From Lachnospiraceae bacterium (GTDB taxonomy: Bacteria; Bacillota; Clostridia; Lachnospirales; Lachnospiraceae): a stretch of 64,000 bases of DNA. This document shows positions 34,481 to 43,206 of the stretch, one piece after another; position 1 is the first letter of the stretch; each line of letters starts with the position of its first letter. A program made the position numbers and the translations under genes. Where the stretch lies: the NCBI GenBank assembly GCA_900757195.1, contig CAAEMZ010000017.1:18849-82848 (forward strand), written 5' to 3'. The notes beneath the pieces are model-generated. The model had not been told where the DNA came from, searched no databases, and saw nothing but the letters and a program-made list of their open reading frames with translations.

Positions 34481-35851
34481 TTATTTACCGGAAGACATCG
34501 GATAAACCATCGGGAAACGATCCGGAAGCTCGATACCTGCACGGGAACGGATAGCGGCTGCATGTTCTTTGGCAGCGGCCAGAACTTCCTCTTCATTCAG
34601 AGACAGTACGATGCGGTCCTTCATCAGCCATTTACCATCGCACATCGTGCTTTCTACATTGGAAGAATGCATGGAAGATACGATATTGGCAATCGGATCG
34701 TGGCAAGGAAGCATTCCGACAGAATCCGGATTAATAATGATTAAATCCGCTTTCTTTCCGGCTTCAAGGCTTCCGTAAAGGTCTTCATCCAGCAGCGCTT
34801 TGGCTCCGTTGATCGTCGCCATACGGATAATTTCCTGTGCTTTCACAACATCCGGTTCCAGACGCCAGCCTTTATGGATCAGGGATGTAAGATACATCTC
34901 GTCCACCATATCCATACGGTTGTTGGATGGTGCGCCATCCGTACCGATAGTCACACAGATGCCTTCTCTGAGCATCCGCGGTACTTTGGCAAAGCCAAGG
35001 ACACGCATCGCTGCTGCCGGGTTATGGGATACTTTTACCTGGTGGTCACGGAACATCTCAACTTCTTCGTTCGTCAGCCATACCGTATGTACAGCGAGGA
35101 AGTTTTTGTCGAGAACACCCAGTTTATTCAAATGGGTAACGGTCCATTCACCACGGGTTGCCTGCATATATTCCACTTCATCTTTAACTTCTGCCACATG
35201 CATATGAACGCCGACATTGTACTTGTCCGCCAGTTCTTTGGAACGAACAATCAGATCGTCGGTACAGTTAAAGATCGTCCGAAGTCCGAACCATACCTGC
35301 ACACGACCGTCATAGGTATTATGGAACTTCTTTAAATCCTCTTCCTGTTTGTCCAGTTCTTCATTCGTTGTTTTCTGCCATACTTTCGGCAGACCTTCAC
35401 CGCAGTCCATGACAGATTTTGCCAGTTTCGCCCGAAGACCCGCTTCGGCCACACCCCGTACCATGCCGGAAACATGCTGTCCGCCCGGTTCGGCAAAGGA
35501 TGTACATCCGCATTTAATCTGTTCCAGACAGCAGGCCAGAGTGGATACGTAGGAATCCTCCTCTGTCATGTTGCTTTCGTAAGGCCAGATACGATCATGA
35601 AGCCAGGTCAGCAGATTTACGTCATCGCCAAGACCCCGTCCGAGCTGCTGTGATGTATGTACATGGGTGTTTACAAGGCCCGGCATAACGATCTTGCCTT
35701 TACAGTCAATAACCTCATCCACATCTTCTTTTAACTCAAAATGTCCCACTTTGCTGATCTTGTCATCAACGATAAGAACACTGCCTTCCGAATAGACTTC
35801 TTCTTTATCGTTCATGGTCACAACAAGTGCGTTTTTTAATAATGTTTTCAT
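34481..35851 (-). CDS. Metal-dependent amidohydrolase (adenosine/SAH/MTA deaminase-like)
   Basis: 456 residues of the TRZ/ATZ-type amidohydrolase family. Metal ligands are H63 and H65 in NTHVHTSQQL, a later His in GVHMHVAEV, His in AVHTVWL, and Asp in IGTDGAPSNNR. The N- and C-terminal beta-sandwich strands (VIDCKGKIVMPGLV; GKKADLIIIN) complete the fold. Family members deaminate S-adenosylhomocysteine, methylthioadenosine, 5'-deoxyadenosine, guanine or cytosine. Beside a nucleoside-type importer, purine-nucleoside deamination is the best guess. First gene of the operon; perfect sigma-A promoter upstream. Confidence 0.88.
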   Translation of the reverse strand: MKTLLKNALVVTMNDKEEVYSEGSVLIVDDKISKVGHFELKEDVDEVIDCKGKIVMPGLVNTHVHTSQQLGRGLGDDVNLLTWLHDRIWPYESNMTEEDSYVSTLACCLEQIKCGCTSFAEPGGQHVSGMVRGVAEAGLRAKLAKSVMDCGEGLPKVWQKTTNEELDKQEEDLKKFHNTYDGRVQVWFGLRTIFNCTDDLIVRSKELADKYNVGVHMHVAEVKDEVEYMQATRGEWTVTHLNKLGVLDKNFLAVHTVWLTNEEVEMFRDHQVKVSHNPAAAMRVLGFAKVPRMLREGICVTIGTDGAPSNNRMDMVDEMYLTSLIHKGWRLEPDVVKAQEIIRMATINGAKALLDEDLYGSLEAGKKADLIIINPDSVGMLPCHDPIANIVSSMHSSNVESTMCDGKWLMKDRIVLSLNEEEVLAAAKEHAAAIRSRAGIELPDRFPMVYPMSSGK

Positions 35852-35885
35852 TGGAACCCATCATCTCCTCTGTTAAGATGCGTTC

Positions 35886-35914
35886 ATTATAACGAATTGT
35901 GTTCGCTTTGTCAA
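35886..35914 (-). promoter_or_regulatory. Consensus sigma-A promoter of the amidohydrolase/BMP operon
   Basis: On the minus strand, TTGACA (35909-35914), 17 bp, and TATAAT (35886-35891): a perfect match to consensus. Such a strong core promoter implies repression control, presumably by the divergent XRE-cupin protein. Confidence 0.9.
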
Positions 35915-35924
35915 TCAGTCCAAT

Positions 35925-35977
35925 GTTGAATTTGGTTGAAATTTGTATTTGACGAAATTCTTTTTTTTCTATATAAT
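35925..35977 (+). promoter_or_regulatory. XRE-cupin promoter with phased repeats
   Basis: TTGACG (35949-35954), 17 bp, TATAAT (35972-35977). Just upstream are GTTGAATTTG (35925-35934) and GTTGAAATTTG (35935-35945), direct repeats one helical turn apart; a third partial copy overlaps the -35. They look like a regulator-binding array. Confidence 0.7.
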
Positions 35978-36002
35978 AGCAAATCAAGAAAGGAAGCGCT
36001 CT

Positions 36003-36572
36003 ATGTCCGATATCGATTTAAACAAAATTGGAAATATTTTAAAAACACGCCGGCTGGAAAAGAACCTGTCCATCCGGGACCTGTCAGCCCGCTCCGACAC
36101 CGCAGCCAGCACCATCAGCCAGATTGAAACCGGGAAAACCTCCCCGAATCTTCTCACGCTGAAAGCCCTGTGCAACGCTCTGGATGTCCCGGTAGCTTCA
36201 CTGTTCATGGATGATGAGATCTCCAATGTCCGCCTCGTCCGCAAAAACGAACAGAAAACCTTTATCCGAAATATCAGCAACGGAAAAGCTCTGGTGGAAT
36301 CCCTCATCACCCAGGGAAAAAACGAAATGTGGGGAGCAATCATTGATATTCCCGCAAAAACAGATTCCGGCACCTTCGCCCATCACGGTGGAGAGGAAAT
36401 GATTTTTGTTCTGGAAGGCCGGTTAAAATATGAACTTGAAAATTACAAAAAATACGAACTTGAAAAATACGACACCCTCTATTACCCGAACTACCTCGGC
36501 CATCGCTGGGAAAACCCTTACGATGAGGATGTCAAAATGCTGATTATTTCCACATCGCCTTATAAATTTTAA
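36003..36572 (+). CDS. XRE-family regulator with C-terminal cupin domain
   Basis: 189 residues. The HTH_3 domain covers about residues 8-63 (LEKNLSIRDLSARSDTAAST, SQIETGKTSPNLLTLKALC). A cupin spans about 110-185 (GTFAHHGGEEMIFVLEGRL, YYPNYLGHRWEN), which probably binds a small ligand. Similar proteins (PuuR-like) repress neighbouring uptake and catabolic genes. The start is ATG 36003 with AAAGGAAG upstream; an in-frame ATG at 35943 lies upstream of the -10. It is divergent from the amidohydrolase operon, which is its likely target. Confidence 0.93.
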   Translation: MSDIDLNKIGNILKTRRLEKNLSIRDLSARSDTAASTISQIETGKTSPNLLTLKALCNALDVPVASLFMDDEISNVRLVRKNEQKTFIRNISNGKALVESLITQGKNEMWGAIIDIPAKTDSGTFAHHGGEEMIFVLEGRLKYELENYKKYELEKYDTLYYPNYLGHRWENPYDEDVKMLIISTSPYKF

Positions 36573-36623
36573 TGGACCATGTATGCTTTGTGTCCATTCC
36601 TCAAAAAACTTTTTCTGTCACTG

Positions 36624-36672
36624 AAAAAATGCCGTTTAACAGAGGCTCACGCCCCGTTAAACGGCATTTTTT
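36624..36672. terminator. Bidirectional terminator
   Basis: AAAAAATGCCGTTTAAC (36624-36640) pairs with GTTAAACGGCATTTTTT (36656-36672). It separates the convergent XRE-cupin and AIM24 genes. Confidence 0.92.
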
Positions 36673-36681
36673 AAGTATTAT

Positions 36682-37365
36682 TTATTTTCCCGATGTCGGA
36701 ATATACGGAATAATTTTATTCGCCAGCTCCGCTGCGGTCATCGTCTGCAGCCACACCTTCCCCGGCCCTTCCAGACAGGTCAAAAACAGTCCTTCCCCGC
36801 CGAAAAAGATATTGGTAAAACCTTTGACGGTTTCAATCGAATATTTCACCCGTTCTTCAAAATAAGCCACATTTCCGGAATCGACTTTCAGCCGCTGTCC
36901 CGGAGCCAGGTCGTATTCACAGACCGTTCCATCCAGTTCAAGAAAGGCCGTCCCGCTTCCGGAAAGACGCTGAAGCACGAAACCTTCGCCGCCGAACATA
37001 CCGCTGCTGATCTTCTTCGTGAGCACCGCTTCCAGGTTGACACTGTGCTGCGCGCAGAGAAACGCCCCCTTCTGTGCAATATAAGATTTTCCCGGTCCGA
37101 TTTCTAACGTATGGATCTCACCCGGCAGGGATGCTGCCAGTGTGATTTCCTGTCCGTCCTGCTCCGCCGTATAGGTTGCCATGAACAGGGAATCCCCGGA
37201 AAACATCCGTCCAAGCCCCTTCATGAATCCGCCATGGGTATTCGTTTCCATAGAAATGCTGTCTGTCATCCAGCTCATACCTCCGGACTGGGTATAGATG
37301 CTTTCTCCCCGATTCATCCGCAGTGACACTGCCGGAAAAGGATTTCCAAAAACTCTGTATTGCAT
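36682..37365 (-). CDS. AIM24 / TIGR00266 family protein
   Basis: 227 residues, function unknown. The family hallmarks are glycine-rich beta repeats: IYTQSGGMSWMTDSI, GGFMKGLGRMFSGDSLF, FGGEGFVLQRLSGSG and FFGGEGLFLTCLEGPG. It lacks signal peptides or membrane segments. Bacterial members form single-domain beta-sandwich proteins of uncertain role, often near stress genes. Single-gene unit upstream of a bidirectional terminator. Confidence 0.92.
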   Translation of the reverse strand: MQYRVFGNPFPAVSLRMNRGESIYTQSGGMSWMTDSISMETNTHGGFMKGLGRMFSGDSLFMATYTAEQDGQEITLAASLPGEIHTLEIGPGKSYIAQKGAFLCAQHSVNLEAVLTKKISSGMFGGEGFVLQRLSGSGTAFLELDGTVCEYDLAPGQRLKVDSGNVAYFEERVKYSIETVKGFTNIFFGGEGLFLTCLEGPGKVWLQTMTAAELANKIIPYIPTSGK

Positions 37366-37467
37366 ATTTCTACCTCCTCTGAATGTTTGTTGTCAAACCC
37401 CTTTTTTTGTTCCCATTATATCACAAAATCCACATCCGGTAACCGCTGTCTTTGTAAAAATCTGATG

Positions 37468-38451
37468 TCAGTTCAGAAAAGTATACCAATATCCAAAATC
37501 GCTGGCGCCCTCTCCGCCTTCCCGGATGGGTTTAAATACGCGGAATCCGAACATATTTGCCATAAAGGCTTCCCGGGAATGGCGGGTCCCCGGAACCCCG
37601 AGGATATAATGGCTGCCCGTCTCATCGGTCCGCTTCAGCCGGGCAAAAATCAGATGCCTGTAGCTGTAATAGCCATGGAGCAGAAAGCTGTTGCTGCCAT
37701 AGGACCAGCAGTCAATCGGCATTCTTCCGATATCCTGAGGCTCCAGCCGCACACAGGCCTCCACCGCATCATCCTCAAAGGGATACATTCCGGGACACTG
37801 ATCCAGTATCTTCCGAAAACTCACGCCGCGTCCATCCTCTTCCATCGTGACCATCTGCCCTTCTTCTGTCCCCGGTTCCGCCTTTGTTTCTCCATCCTTT
37901 ATTTCCCCATCCTTTATTTCTCCGTCCTTTATTTCTTCCGGCCCGGTTGCCACCGCACAGGTATTTTCCCCGCCCTCAGCCGCCGGCTGTATATCGCCGG
38001 TCTCCGCCGCTTCCCGGGCTCTGTCCTCGCCCGCTCCCTGGGCTTCCTCGGGATTTTCCTCCCATCGGACAAGAAACCTGCGAATATCCAGGTCCCCATG
38101 ATCCCAGCGGGTTCCGTAAAATTTTTCACTGTCCCCACGGATAATCATGCCCGACATCTGATCCAGACGATAGCCGGAACCGGCTATATTCTCCGTGTCC
38201 GTTCGAAAATTCCATTCGCCGCCATGATTTTTTATCCGGACATCCCCCACATAAACGCCCCGTAAATCCTGGCCAAACCGCAGAAACATATAGACCTGGC
38301 AGCGTTCCATTCCTGTATACACATTTTTCAGCGCCAGAGCGATCCGGCACTGGCCGTTTCGGCTTTCCACCTTGACAAAACCGGCATTCATTGTTTTTGT
38401 GCCGTTCTCATAAAGATAGATATATGAAACAAACCGATTATAATCCGACAT
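37468..38451 (-). CDS. DUF6128-like hypothetical protein with EIKDG repeats
   Basis: 327 residues, common in Lachnospiraceae; function unknown. An N-terminal domain (about 1-125: FVSYIYLYENGTKTMNAGFV, CQVYMFLRFG) is joined to a C-terminal domain (about 215-327: YPFEDDAVEACVRLEPQDIG, HYILGVPG, FGYWYTFLN) by an acidic linker. The linker carries EIKDG units in tandem, encoded by 15-base repeats at about 37886-37937. ATG 38451 with AGGAGG upstream is used. No signal peptide. It follows ksgA by 50 bases on the same strand. Confidence 0.75.
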   Translation of the reverse strand: MSDYNRFVSYIYLYENGTKTMNAGFVKVESRNGQCRIALALKNVYTGMERCQVYMFLRFGQDLRGVYVGDVRIKNHGGEWNFRTDTENIAGSGYRLDQMSGMIIRGDSEKFYGTRWDHGDLDIRRFLVRWEENPEEAQGAGEDRAREAAETGDIQPAAEGGENTCAVATGPEEIKDGEIKDGEIKDGETKAEPGTEEGQMVTMEEDGRGVSFRKILDQCPGMYPFEDDAVEACVRLEPQDIGRMPIDCWSYGSNSFLLHGYYSYRHLIFARLKRTDETGSHYILGVPGTRHSREAFMANMFGFRVFKPIREGGEGASDFGYWYTFLN

Positions 38452-38502
38452 AGAAAAATCCTCCTTTTTGACTATCTTATGCGTCAATCCGGAGGATTAG
38501 TA

Positions 38503-39378
38503 TTATTTTTCATTCATTTTTCGATGAAGGATATTCGCCAGCCGGGCAAATTCTTCCAGTGTCAGCGCCTCACCCCGGACGGTTTCCGGAAATCCCGCTT
38601 CCCGTATAGAATCCATAATGGCTTCTTTGGATGCCGATATCAGGTCCGAATTTTTCAATCCGTTCTGCAGCGTTTTGCGCCGCTGGTTAAAGGATGCCCG
38701 GATCATGTTAAACAACAGCCCTTCATTATCGACATCGACAACAGGTTTCTCATGGCGCGTCAGACGGATCACCGCAGAATCCACATTCGGTCTCGGAATA
38801 AAACAGTTCGCCGGAACATTGGCCACCAGATAAGGTTCCGCATAATACTGGACTGCCAGAGAAAGGGCTCCGTAATCTTTGCTTCCCGGACCGACCTTCA
38901 TACGGTCTGCCACCTCTTTCTGCACCATGACCGTAATATTATCGATTGGCACATGGCTCTCAAAAAGCCCCATAATGATCGGTGTCGTAATATAATAGGG
39001 CAGATTGGCAACGACCTTTATCGGCTTTCCGCCATTTTTCTCCATCGCCAGCGCAGCGATATCTACCTTCAGAATATCTTCATTAATCACCGTGACATTA
39101 TCGTAGGCGCTCAGAGTCTCCCCTAAAATCGGTATCAGCTTCCGGTCGATCTCCACCGCCGCAACTTCCCGGGCTTCCTCCGCCAGATACTGGGTCATCG
39201 TTCCGATTCCCGGTCCGATCTCAAGAACAAAGTCTTCCTTCGTCACCTGGGCTCCCCGGATAATTTTATGAATGACATGTTCATCGATCAAAAAGTTCTG
39301 GCCGAATTTTTTCTGGAAACTGAACTGATATTTTTTTATTGTTTCTATGGTCTTTTGTGGATTTGACAGTTTTTCCAT
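38503..39378 (-). CDS. rsmA: 16S rRNA dimethyladenosine transferase
   Basis: 291 residues. Dimethylates the two adjacent adenosines in the last loop of 16S rRNA (KsgA). It has KFGQNFLIDEHVIHKI, the SAM-binding EIGPGIGTMTQYLAEEAR, AVEIDRKL, and the target-base motif VANLPYYITTPI. GAGG precedes the ATG. Conserved housekeeping gene with its own promoter at 39411-39439. Confidence 0.97.
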   Translation of the reverse strand: MEKLSNPQKTIETIKKYQFSFQKKFGQNFLIDEHVIHKIIRGAQVTKEDFVLEIGPGIGTMTQYLAEEAREVAAVEIDRKLIPILGETLSAYDNVTVINEDILKVDIAALAMEKNGGKPIKVVANLPYYITTPIIMGLFESHVPIDNITVMVQKEVADRMKVGPGSKDYGALSLAVQYYAEPYLVANVPANCFIPRPNVDSAVIRLTRHEKPVVDVDNEGLLFNMIRASFNQRRKTLQNGLKNSDLISASKEAIMDSIREAGFPETVRGEALTLEEFARLANILHRKMNEK

Positions 39379-39410
39379 TCTTAACCTCTTTCATTACGTT
39401 ATATTTAATC

Positions 39411-39439
39411 AGTGTATCGTTCACCGCCCGACTTGTCAA
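39411..39439 (-). promoter_or_regulatory. rsmA promoter
   Basis: TTGACA (39434-39439), 17 bp, TACACT (39411-39416) on the minus strand. The plus-strand metallophosphoesterase gene has a weaker TGTACG-N17-TATAAT at 39485-39513 in the same gap. Confidence 0.75.
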
Positions 39440-39556
39440 CTGTCCCCTGCCCAAAACTGTCTGTTTTATTCCCAAAACCGCTCCTGTACGTTTATATATC
39501 CGCATGCTATAATAAGCTTATTCAAATGAAAACTGTTTTTGAAAGGAACTTAGTTT

Positions 39557-40747
39557 ATGATCGCACTTTTTTTATCGCCCCTGTACATTCTTGGAAATGT
39601 CTATATCTGTTTCCGGACGCTGCAATGGCTCGCCGTCTGCTCTGATCAGACGCGCAGAATCGGATTTCGCCTTATTTTTATTACACTTTACGTTTTTCTT
39701 TCCTGCTCCATTGCCCTCGCTTTTATCTTACCCCATTCATCGATCCAAAGAATCATCGCCAATATCCATACCTTCTGGTTCGGTATTCTTCTTTATACCA
39801 TCCTTACTCTGGGCATTGCCGAGCTCATCCGGCTGATTCTTAAATTTTCAAAAATCGTCCCTGCGGACATTCTGGCGTCCCGCAGACTATTTATGCTTTC
39901 CGGCAGCGTCTGTATGGCCGTTATTATCGTGCTGAGTCTCTGGGGGATTTACAGCGCCACCCATGTCCGGGATACCTGTTATGAAATAAGCATCGACAAG
40001 GACGGCGGAAAGCTGGATGAACTGGATATTGCCCTTGCGGCAGACCTGCATCTCGGTTATACGATCGGTCCCGATATGATGCGGCAGATGGTTGAAAAGA
40101 TAAATGCCGGGCAGCCGGACATCATCCTCATTGCCGGCGATATTTTCGACAACGACTATGATGCCATCGAAGATCCTGAAGAACTGATCTCAATCCTTTC
40201 AGAGCTTCAGAGTAAATACGGCGTTTATGCTGTTTATGGCAATCACGATGCCGCCGAGAAAATTCTGGCCGGATTTACTTTTCCGTCATCCGAAAAGAAA
40301 ATGAGTGATCCGCGGATGGATGAATTTCTCAAACGGGCAGGCATCCGGCTGATTACCGAAGAAACCCTTCTCATCGATGATTCCTTTTATCTGGTCGGCC
40401 GGGCCGATGAAGAACGTCCGGGCCGCGGTGTCGATGAACGCAAGTCTCCGTCACAGATCATGCGTGAACTGGATGCTTCCAAACCGGTCATCGTTATGGA
40501 ACACGAGCCGAAATTTCTTCAGGAAGTTGCCGATGCCGGCGTTGATCTCCATCTGTGCGGCCATACCCACGACGGTCAGACCTTCCCGGCAAGCCTGACC
40601 ACCGATATTGTGTGGGAAAATTCTGCCGGATATCTGAAAAAGGGCAATATGCACAGCATTGTTACCTCCGGTGTGGGCCTTTTCGGTCCCAATATGCGCC
40701 TTGGTACAAAAAGTGAAGTCGTCCACATAAAAGCCCATTTCAAATAA
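39557..40747 (+). CDS. Membrane-anchored metallophosphoesterase
   Basis: 396 residues. Four membrane segments fill the first 140 residues. The calcineurin-like phosphoesterase domain follows with all metal motifs: ADLHLGYT, AGDIFDND, YGNHDA, MEHEPKF and GHTHDGQTFP. YkuE-like enzymes of this type act outside or on the membrane surface; the substrate is unknown. AAAGGAAC precedes the ATG. Single gene, divergent from rsmA. Confidence 0.92.
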   Translation: MIALFLSPLYILGNVYICFRTLQWLAVCSDQTRRIGFRLIFITLYVFLSCSIALAFILPHSSIQRIIANIHTFWFGILLYTILTLGIAELIRLILKFSKIVPADILASRRLFMLSGSVCMAVIIVLSLWGIYSATHVRDTCYEISIDKDGGKLDELDIALAADLHLGYTIGPDMMRQMVEKINAGQPDIILIAGDIFDNDYDAIEDPEELISILSELQSKYGVYAVYGNHDAAEKILAGFTFPSSEKKMSDPRMDEFLKRAGIRLITEETLLIDDSFYLVGRADEERPGRGVDERKSPSQIMRELDASKPVIVMEHEPKFLQEVADAGVDLHLCGHTHDGQTFPASLTTDIVWENSAGYLKKGNMHSIVTSGVGLFGPNMRLGTKSEVVHIKAHFK

Positions 40748-40759
40748 AACCGCACAACA

Positions 40760-40809
40760 AACGGGAAAGCCCTCCGGGAGATATCATCTCTCAAAGCAGC
40801 TTTCCCGTT
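40760..40809. terminator. Terminator between metallophosphoesterase and tatD
   Basis: AACGGGAAAGC (40760-40770) pairs with GCTTTCCCGTT (40799-40809), followed by T on the plus side. It sits between convergent genes. Confidence 0.85.
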
Positions 40810-40821
40810 TTTTATCGGATA

Positions 40822-41613
40822 TCACCCCTTCATCCGATACATTTTTATGCCATTTTCCCAGGTGAGGGCTTCAACCTCATCCTCCGGAATAGCTTTTAAT
40901 TCACTAATCATTTTTACCACATAAGGCAGATTTAACGAGCTGTTTCGTTTGCCCCGGTTCGGCTCCGGCGACAAATACGGACAGTCTGTTTCAAGAACGA
41001 TCCGGTCCATCGGCGCATATTTTACGACTTCTTTTAAAGTCTTTCCGTTTTTATAAGTGACAACTCCGCCAATCCCCAGATAAAAGCCTTTATTCAGATA
41101 ATTCCGGGCCATTTCCACAGAATAGGAGTAACAGTGGATCACACCGCCGATATCTTCACACCTCAGGCCGTTCATCATATCCCAGGTATCCTTTGCCGCT
41201 TCTCTGGAATGAATCGACACCGGAAGGCCTGTTTTCCGCGCCAGCTCCATCTGCCGTTCAAACCAGTATTTCTGCCGCTTCCGCCGTTCCTCGTCCTTTT
41301 CCCAATAATAATCCAGTCCAATTTCGCCCACAGCCACAATCTTCCCCTGATTCTCTGCAGACGCTTCCACCAGATATGTCAGCCAGTTAAAGGTCCGTTC
41401 ATCCAGACAGTCCACATCACTCGGATGAACCCCTGCCGCCGCATACATAAAATCGTACCTCTCTGCCAGCGCCACAGACTGCCGGGTAGATTCAATGTCC
41501 GCGCCAATATTGACAACTCTTCCGATGCCTTCCTCCGGAAGTCTGGTCAGAAGTTCCTCTCTGTCTTTGTTAAATTGTCTGTCATTATAATGTGCATGTG
41601 TATCAAATATCAT
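40822..41613 (-). CDS. TatD-family metal-dependent deoxyribonuclease
   Basis: 263 residues. Metal-binding residues lie in DTHAHYND near the start, GEIGLDYYWE, SIHSREA and the C-terminal LETDCPYLSPEPNRGKRN. TatD proteins are 3'-5' DNA exonucleases and D-aminoacyl-type hydrolases involved in repair and quality control. ATG 41613 has AGGAGG upstream. It lies 16 bases after the LysR gene, so the two may be co-transcribed. Confidence 0.95.
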   Translation of the reverse strand: MIFDTHAHYNDRQFNKDREELLTRLPEEGIGRVVNIGADIESTRQSVALAERYDFMYAAAGVHPSDVDCLDERTFNWLTYLVEASAENQGKIVAVGEIGLDYYWEKDEERRKRQKYWFERQMELARKTGLPVSIHSREAAKDTWDMMNGLRCEDIGGVIHCYSYSVEMARNYLNKGFYLGIGGVVTYKNGKTLKEVVKYAPMDRIVLETDCPYLSPEPNRGKRNSSLNLPYVVKMISELKAIPEDEVEALTWENGIKMYRMKG

Positions 41614-41629
41614 CTTTTTCCGCCTCCTG

Positions 41630-42478
41630 CTATAATTCAAATTTTTCAAAAAAGATCTTCGCAATATTGGAAATATACCGGTCATCCCGCTTCACCAGCG
41701 TCAGCCGCGTCTGAAGCCGTTCATCTTCGATCCGCCACATTTCCATTCCTGAAACATCTGTAACAAATGATTCCGGAAGCATGGCAATCCCGATACCGGC
41801 CTTCGCCATCTGCAGGCTTGACCAGGCATTGTCCACCACCGCCACGATCGTTGTCCTCAGATTTCTGCTTTCGAAAATCTGGCGAACCAGTGTTTCCCAA
41901 CGCCGGTACAAAATTAACGGCTGCCCGCTGATTTCCTCAATGCCGGCATTTTGCGGCAAAGTCCCGGCTATTCCCGCCGCCACAATATGTTCCTCCTGAT
42001 ATTTGTGGCATACAAAACCGCTTTCCGGAAACGGTGACCGCACGAGCGCCAGATCCATCTGATTGGTTTTCAGGCCATCCAGCATCTGATAGGTATTTCC
42101 TTCATATATCTGAAAATTGACCTCCGGATACAGCTTCCGGAATTCGGCAAACTGCCCGATAATATGAGCCGTCGCCGCAGAAGACACCATGCCGAGACGA
42201 AGGGTCCCGCTCAATCCGCGGCCAAGGCTGTCAATCTCCGTCTTTGTCACCGACGCCATATCCAGAATTGTTTTAGCCCTCTGATACATCAGCTTTCCCG
42301 CGTCGGTAAGGGTAATGCTCCGCAGCCCCCGTTCAAACAGAACCGCCCCCAGCTCCCGTTCCAGCGACTTCATCTGGGTACTCAGCGGCGGCTGTGAAAT
42401 ATGCAGTTTTTTTGCCGCTGCGGAAATACTGCCTTCATCCACGATGGCCGTAAAATAATCCAGTTGTTTTAAATCCAT
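41630..42478 (-). CDS. LysR-family transcriptional regulator, divergent from chromate transporter
   Basis: 282 residues. The HTH is at the N-terminus (MDLKQLDYFTAIVDEGSISA, LHISQPPLSTQMKSLERELG), followed by a periplasmic-binding-type effector domain from about residue 90 (GTLRLGMVSSAATAHI). ATG 42478 has GGAGG upstream; more upstream in-frame codons lack a site. Divergence from the chromate transporter pair suggests it controls them through the palindrome at 42568-42578. Confidence 0.92.
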   Translation of the reverse strand: MDLKQLDYFTAIVDEGSISAAAKKLHISQPPLSTQMKSLERELGAVLFERGLRSITLTDAGKLMYQRAKTILDMASVTKTEIDSLGRGLSGTLRLGMVSSAATAHIIGQFAEFRKLYPEVNFQIYEGNTYQMLDGLKTNQMDLALVRSPFPESGFVCHKYQEEHIVAAGIAGTLPQNAGIEEISGQPLILYRRWETLVRQIFESRNLRTTIVAVVDNAWSSLQMAKAGIGIAMLPESFVTDVSGMEMWRIEDERLQTRLTLVKRDDRYISNIAKIFFEKFEL

Positions 42479-42567
42479 AAGTTCCCGCCCTCCTCCCCGG
42501 GCATCCCCTATATTTTTTAAATATGGCTGATATACTTTTTTAATATTTTTCATATATTATTGTTTAT

Positions 42568-42578
42568 GTTATGATAAC
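42568..42578. promoter_or_regulatory. Possible LysR operator
   Basis: GTTAT-G-ATAAC, a perfect 11-base palindrome in the 176-bp gap between the divergent LysR and chromate transporter genes. Confidence 0.4.
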
Positions 42579-42654
42579 AGTAGTTTCTGGAAAATACAAG
42601 TATTTCCAGGCCATTATGTACAAATAATCATCATCATTAAGGGGGATGAAAACT

Positions 42655-43206
42655 ATGAAAGAACTGCTTAACCTCTTCATGGCCTTTGCCCGTATCGGCG
42701 CCTTCACCTTCGGCGGCGGCTATGCCATGCTCCCGATGCTTCAAAAGGAAGTTGTCGAAAAATACCACTGGGCCACAGAAGACGAAATTATGGACTATTT
42801 TGCCATCGGCCAGTGTACGCCGGGAATCATCGCTGTCAATACGGCGACCTTCGTCGGCTATAAAACCCGCGGTATCCTTGGCGGTATTTTTGCCACCCTC
42901 GGTATTATTACACCGTCCATTATTATCATTACACTGATTGCCGCTTTTTTAAAGAACTTCGCCGACCTGCCCGTTGTTAAATATGCCTTCAACGGTATCC
43001 GGGCCTGCGTCTGCGTTCTGATTTTCAATGCCGTTTCCAAACTGGCAAAAAAATCTGTTGTGGATAAGGTATGTCTCGGTATCTGTATCGTTGTCCTGCT
43101 CTTATCTCTGTTTTCCCCATTGTCACCGGCCCTGATCGTCGTTCTGGCCGGCTTCGCAGGTGTCCTTTTCAAACGCACCGGAATAGCAGGAGGTGAAAAG
43201 AAATGA
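42655..43206 (+). CDS. chrA1: Chromate transporter, N-terminal half subunit
   Basis: 183 residues, one CHR domain with about six membrane segments. The CHR signature is clear: RIGAFTFGGGYAMLPMLQKEV and FAIGQCTPGIIAVNTATFVGY. Short CHR proteins work as pairs of half-size antiparallel subunits that export chromate or other oxyanions; other physiological anions are possible. ATG 42655 has GGGGG 9 bases upstream, which decides it over the in-frame ATG at 42646. It overlaps the next gene by 4 bases (ATGA). Confidence 0.93.
   Translation: MKELLNLFMAFARIGAFTFGGGYAMLPMLQKEVVEKYHWATEDEIMDYFAIGQCTPGIIAVNTATFVGYKTRGILGGIFATLGIITPSIIIITLIAAFLKNFADLPVVKYAFNGIRACVCVLIFNAVSKLAKKSVVDKVCLGICIVVLLLSLFSPLSPALIVVLAGFAGVLFKRTGIAGGEKK

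Noticed and set aside
37360..38265. Plus-strand reading frame of 301 codons opposite the DUF6128-like gene
   Set aside because: Shadow of the minus-strand gene, which has AGGAGG and family similarity; the shadow has neither.
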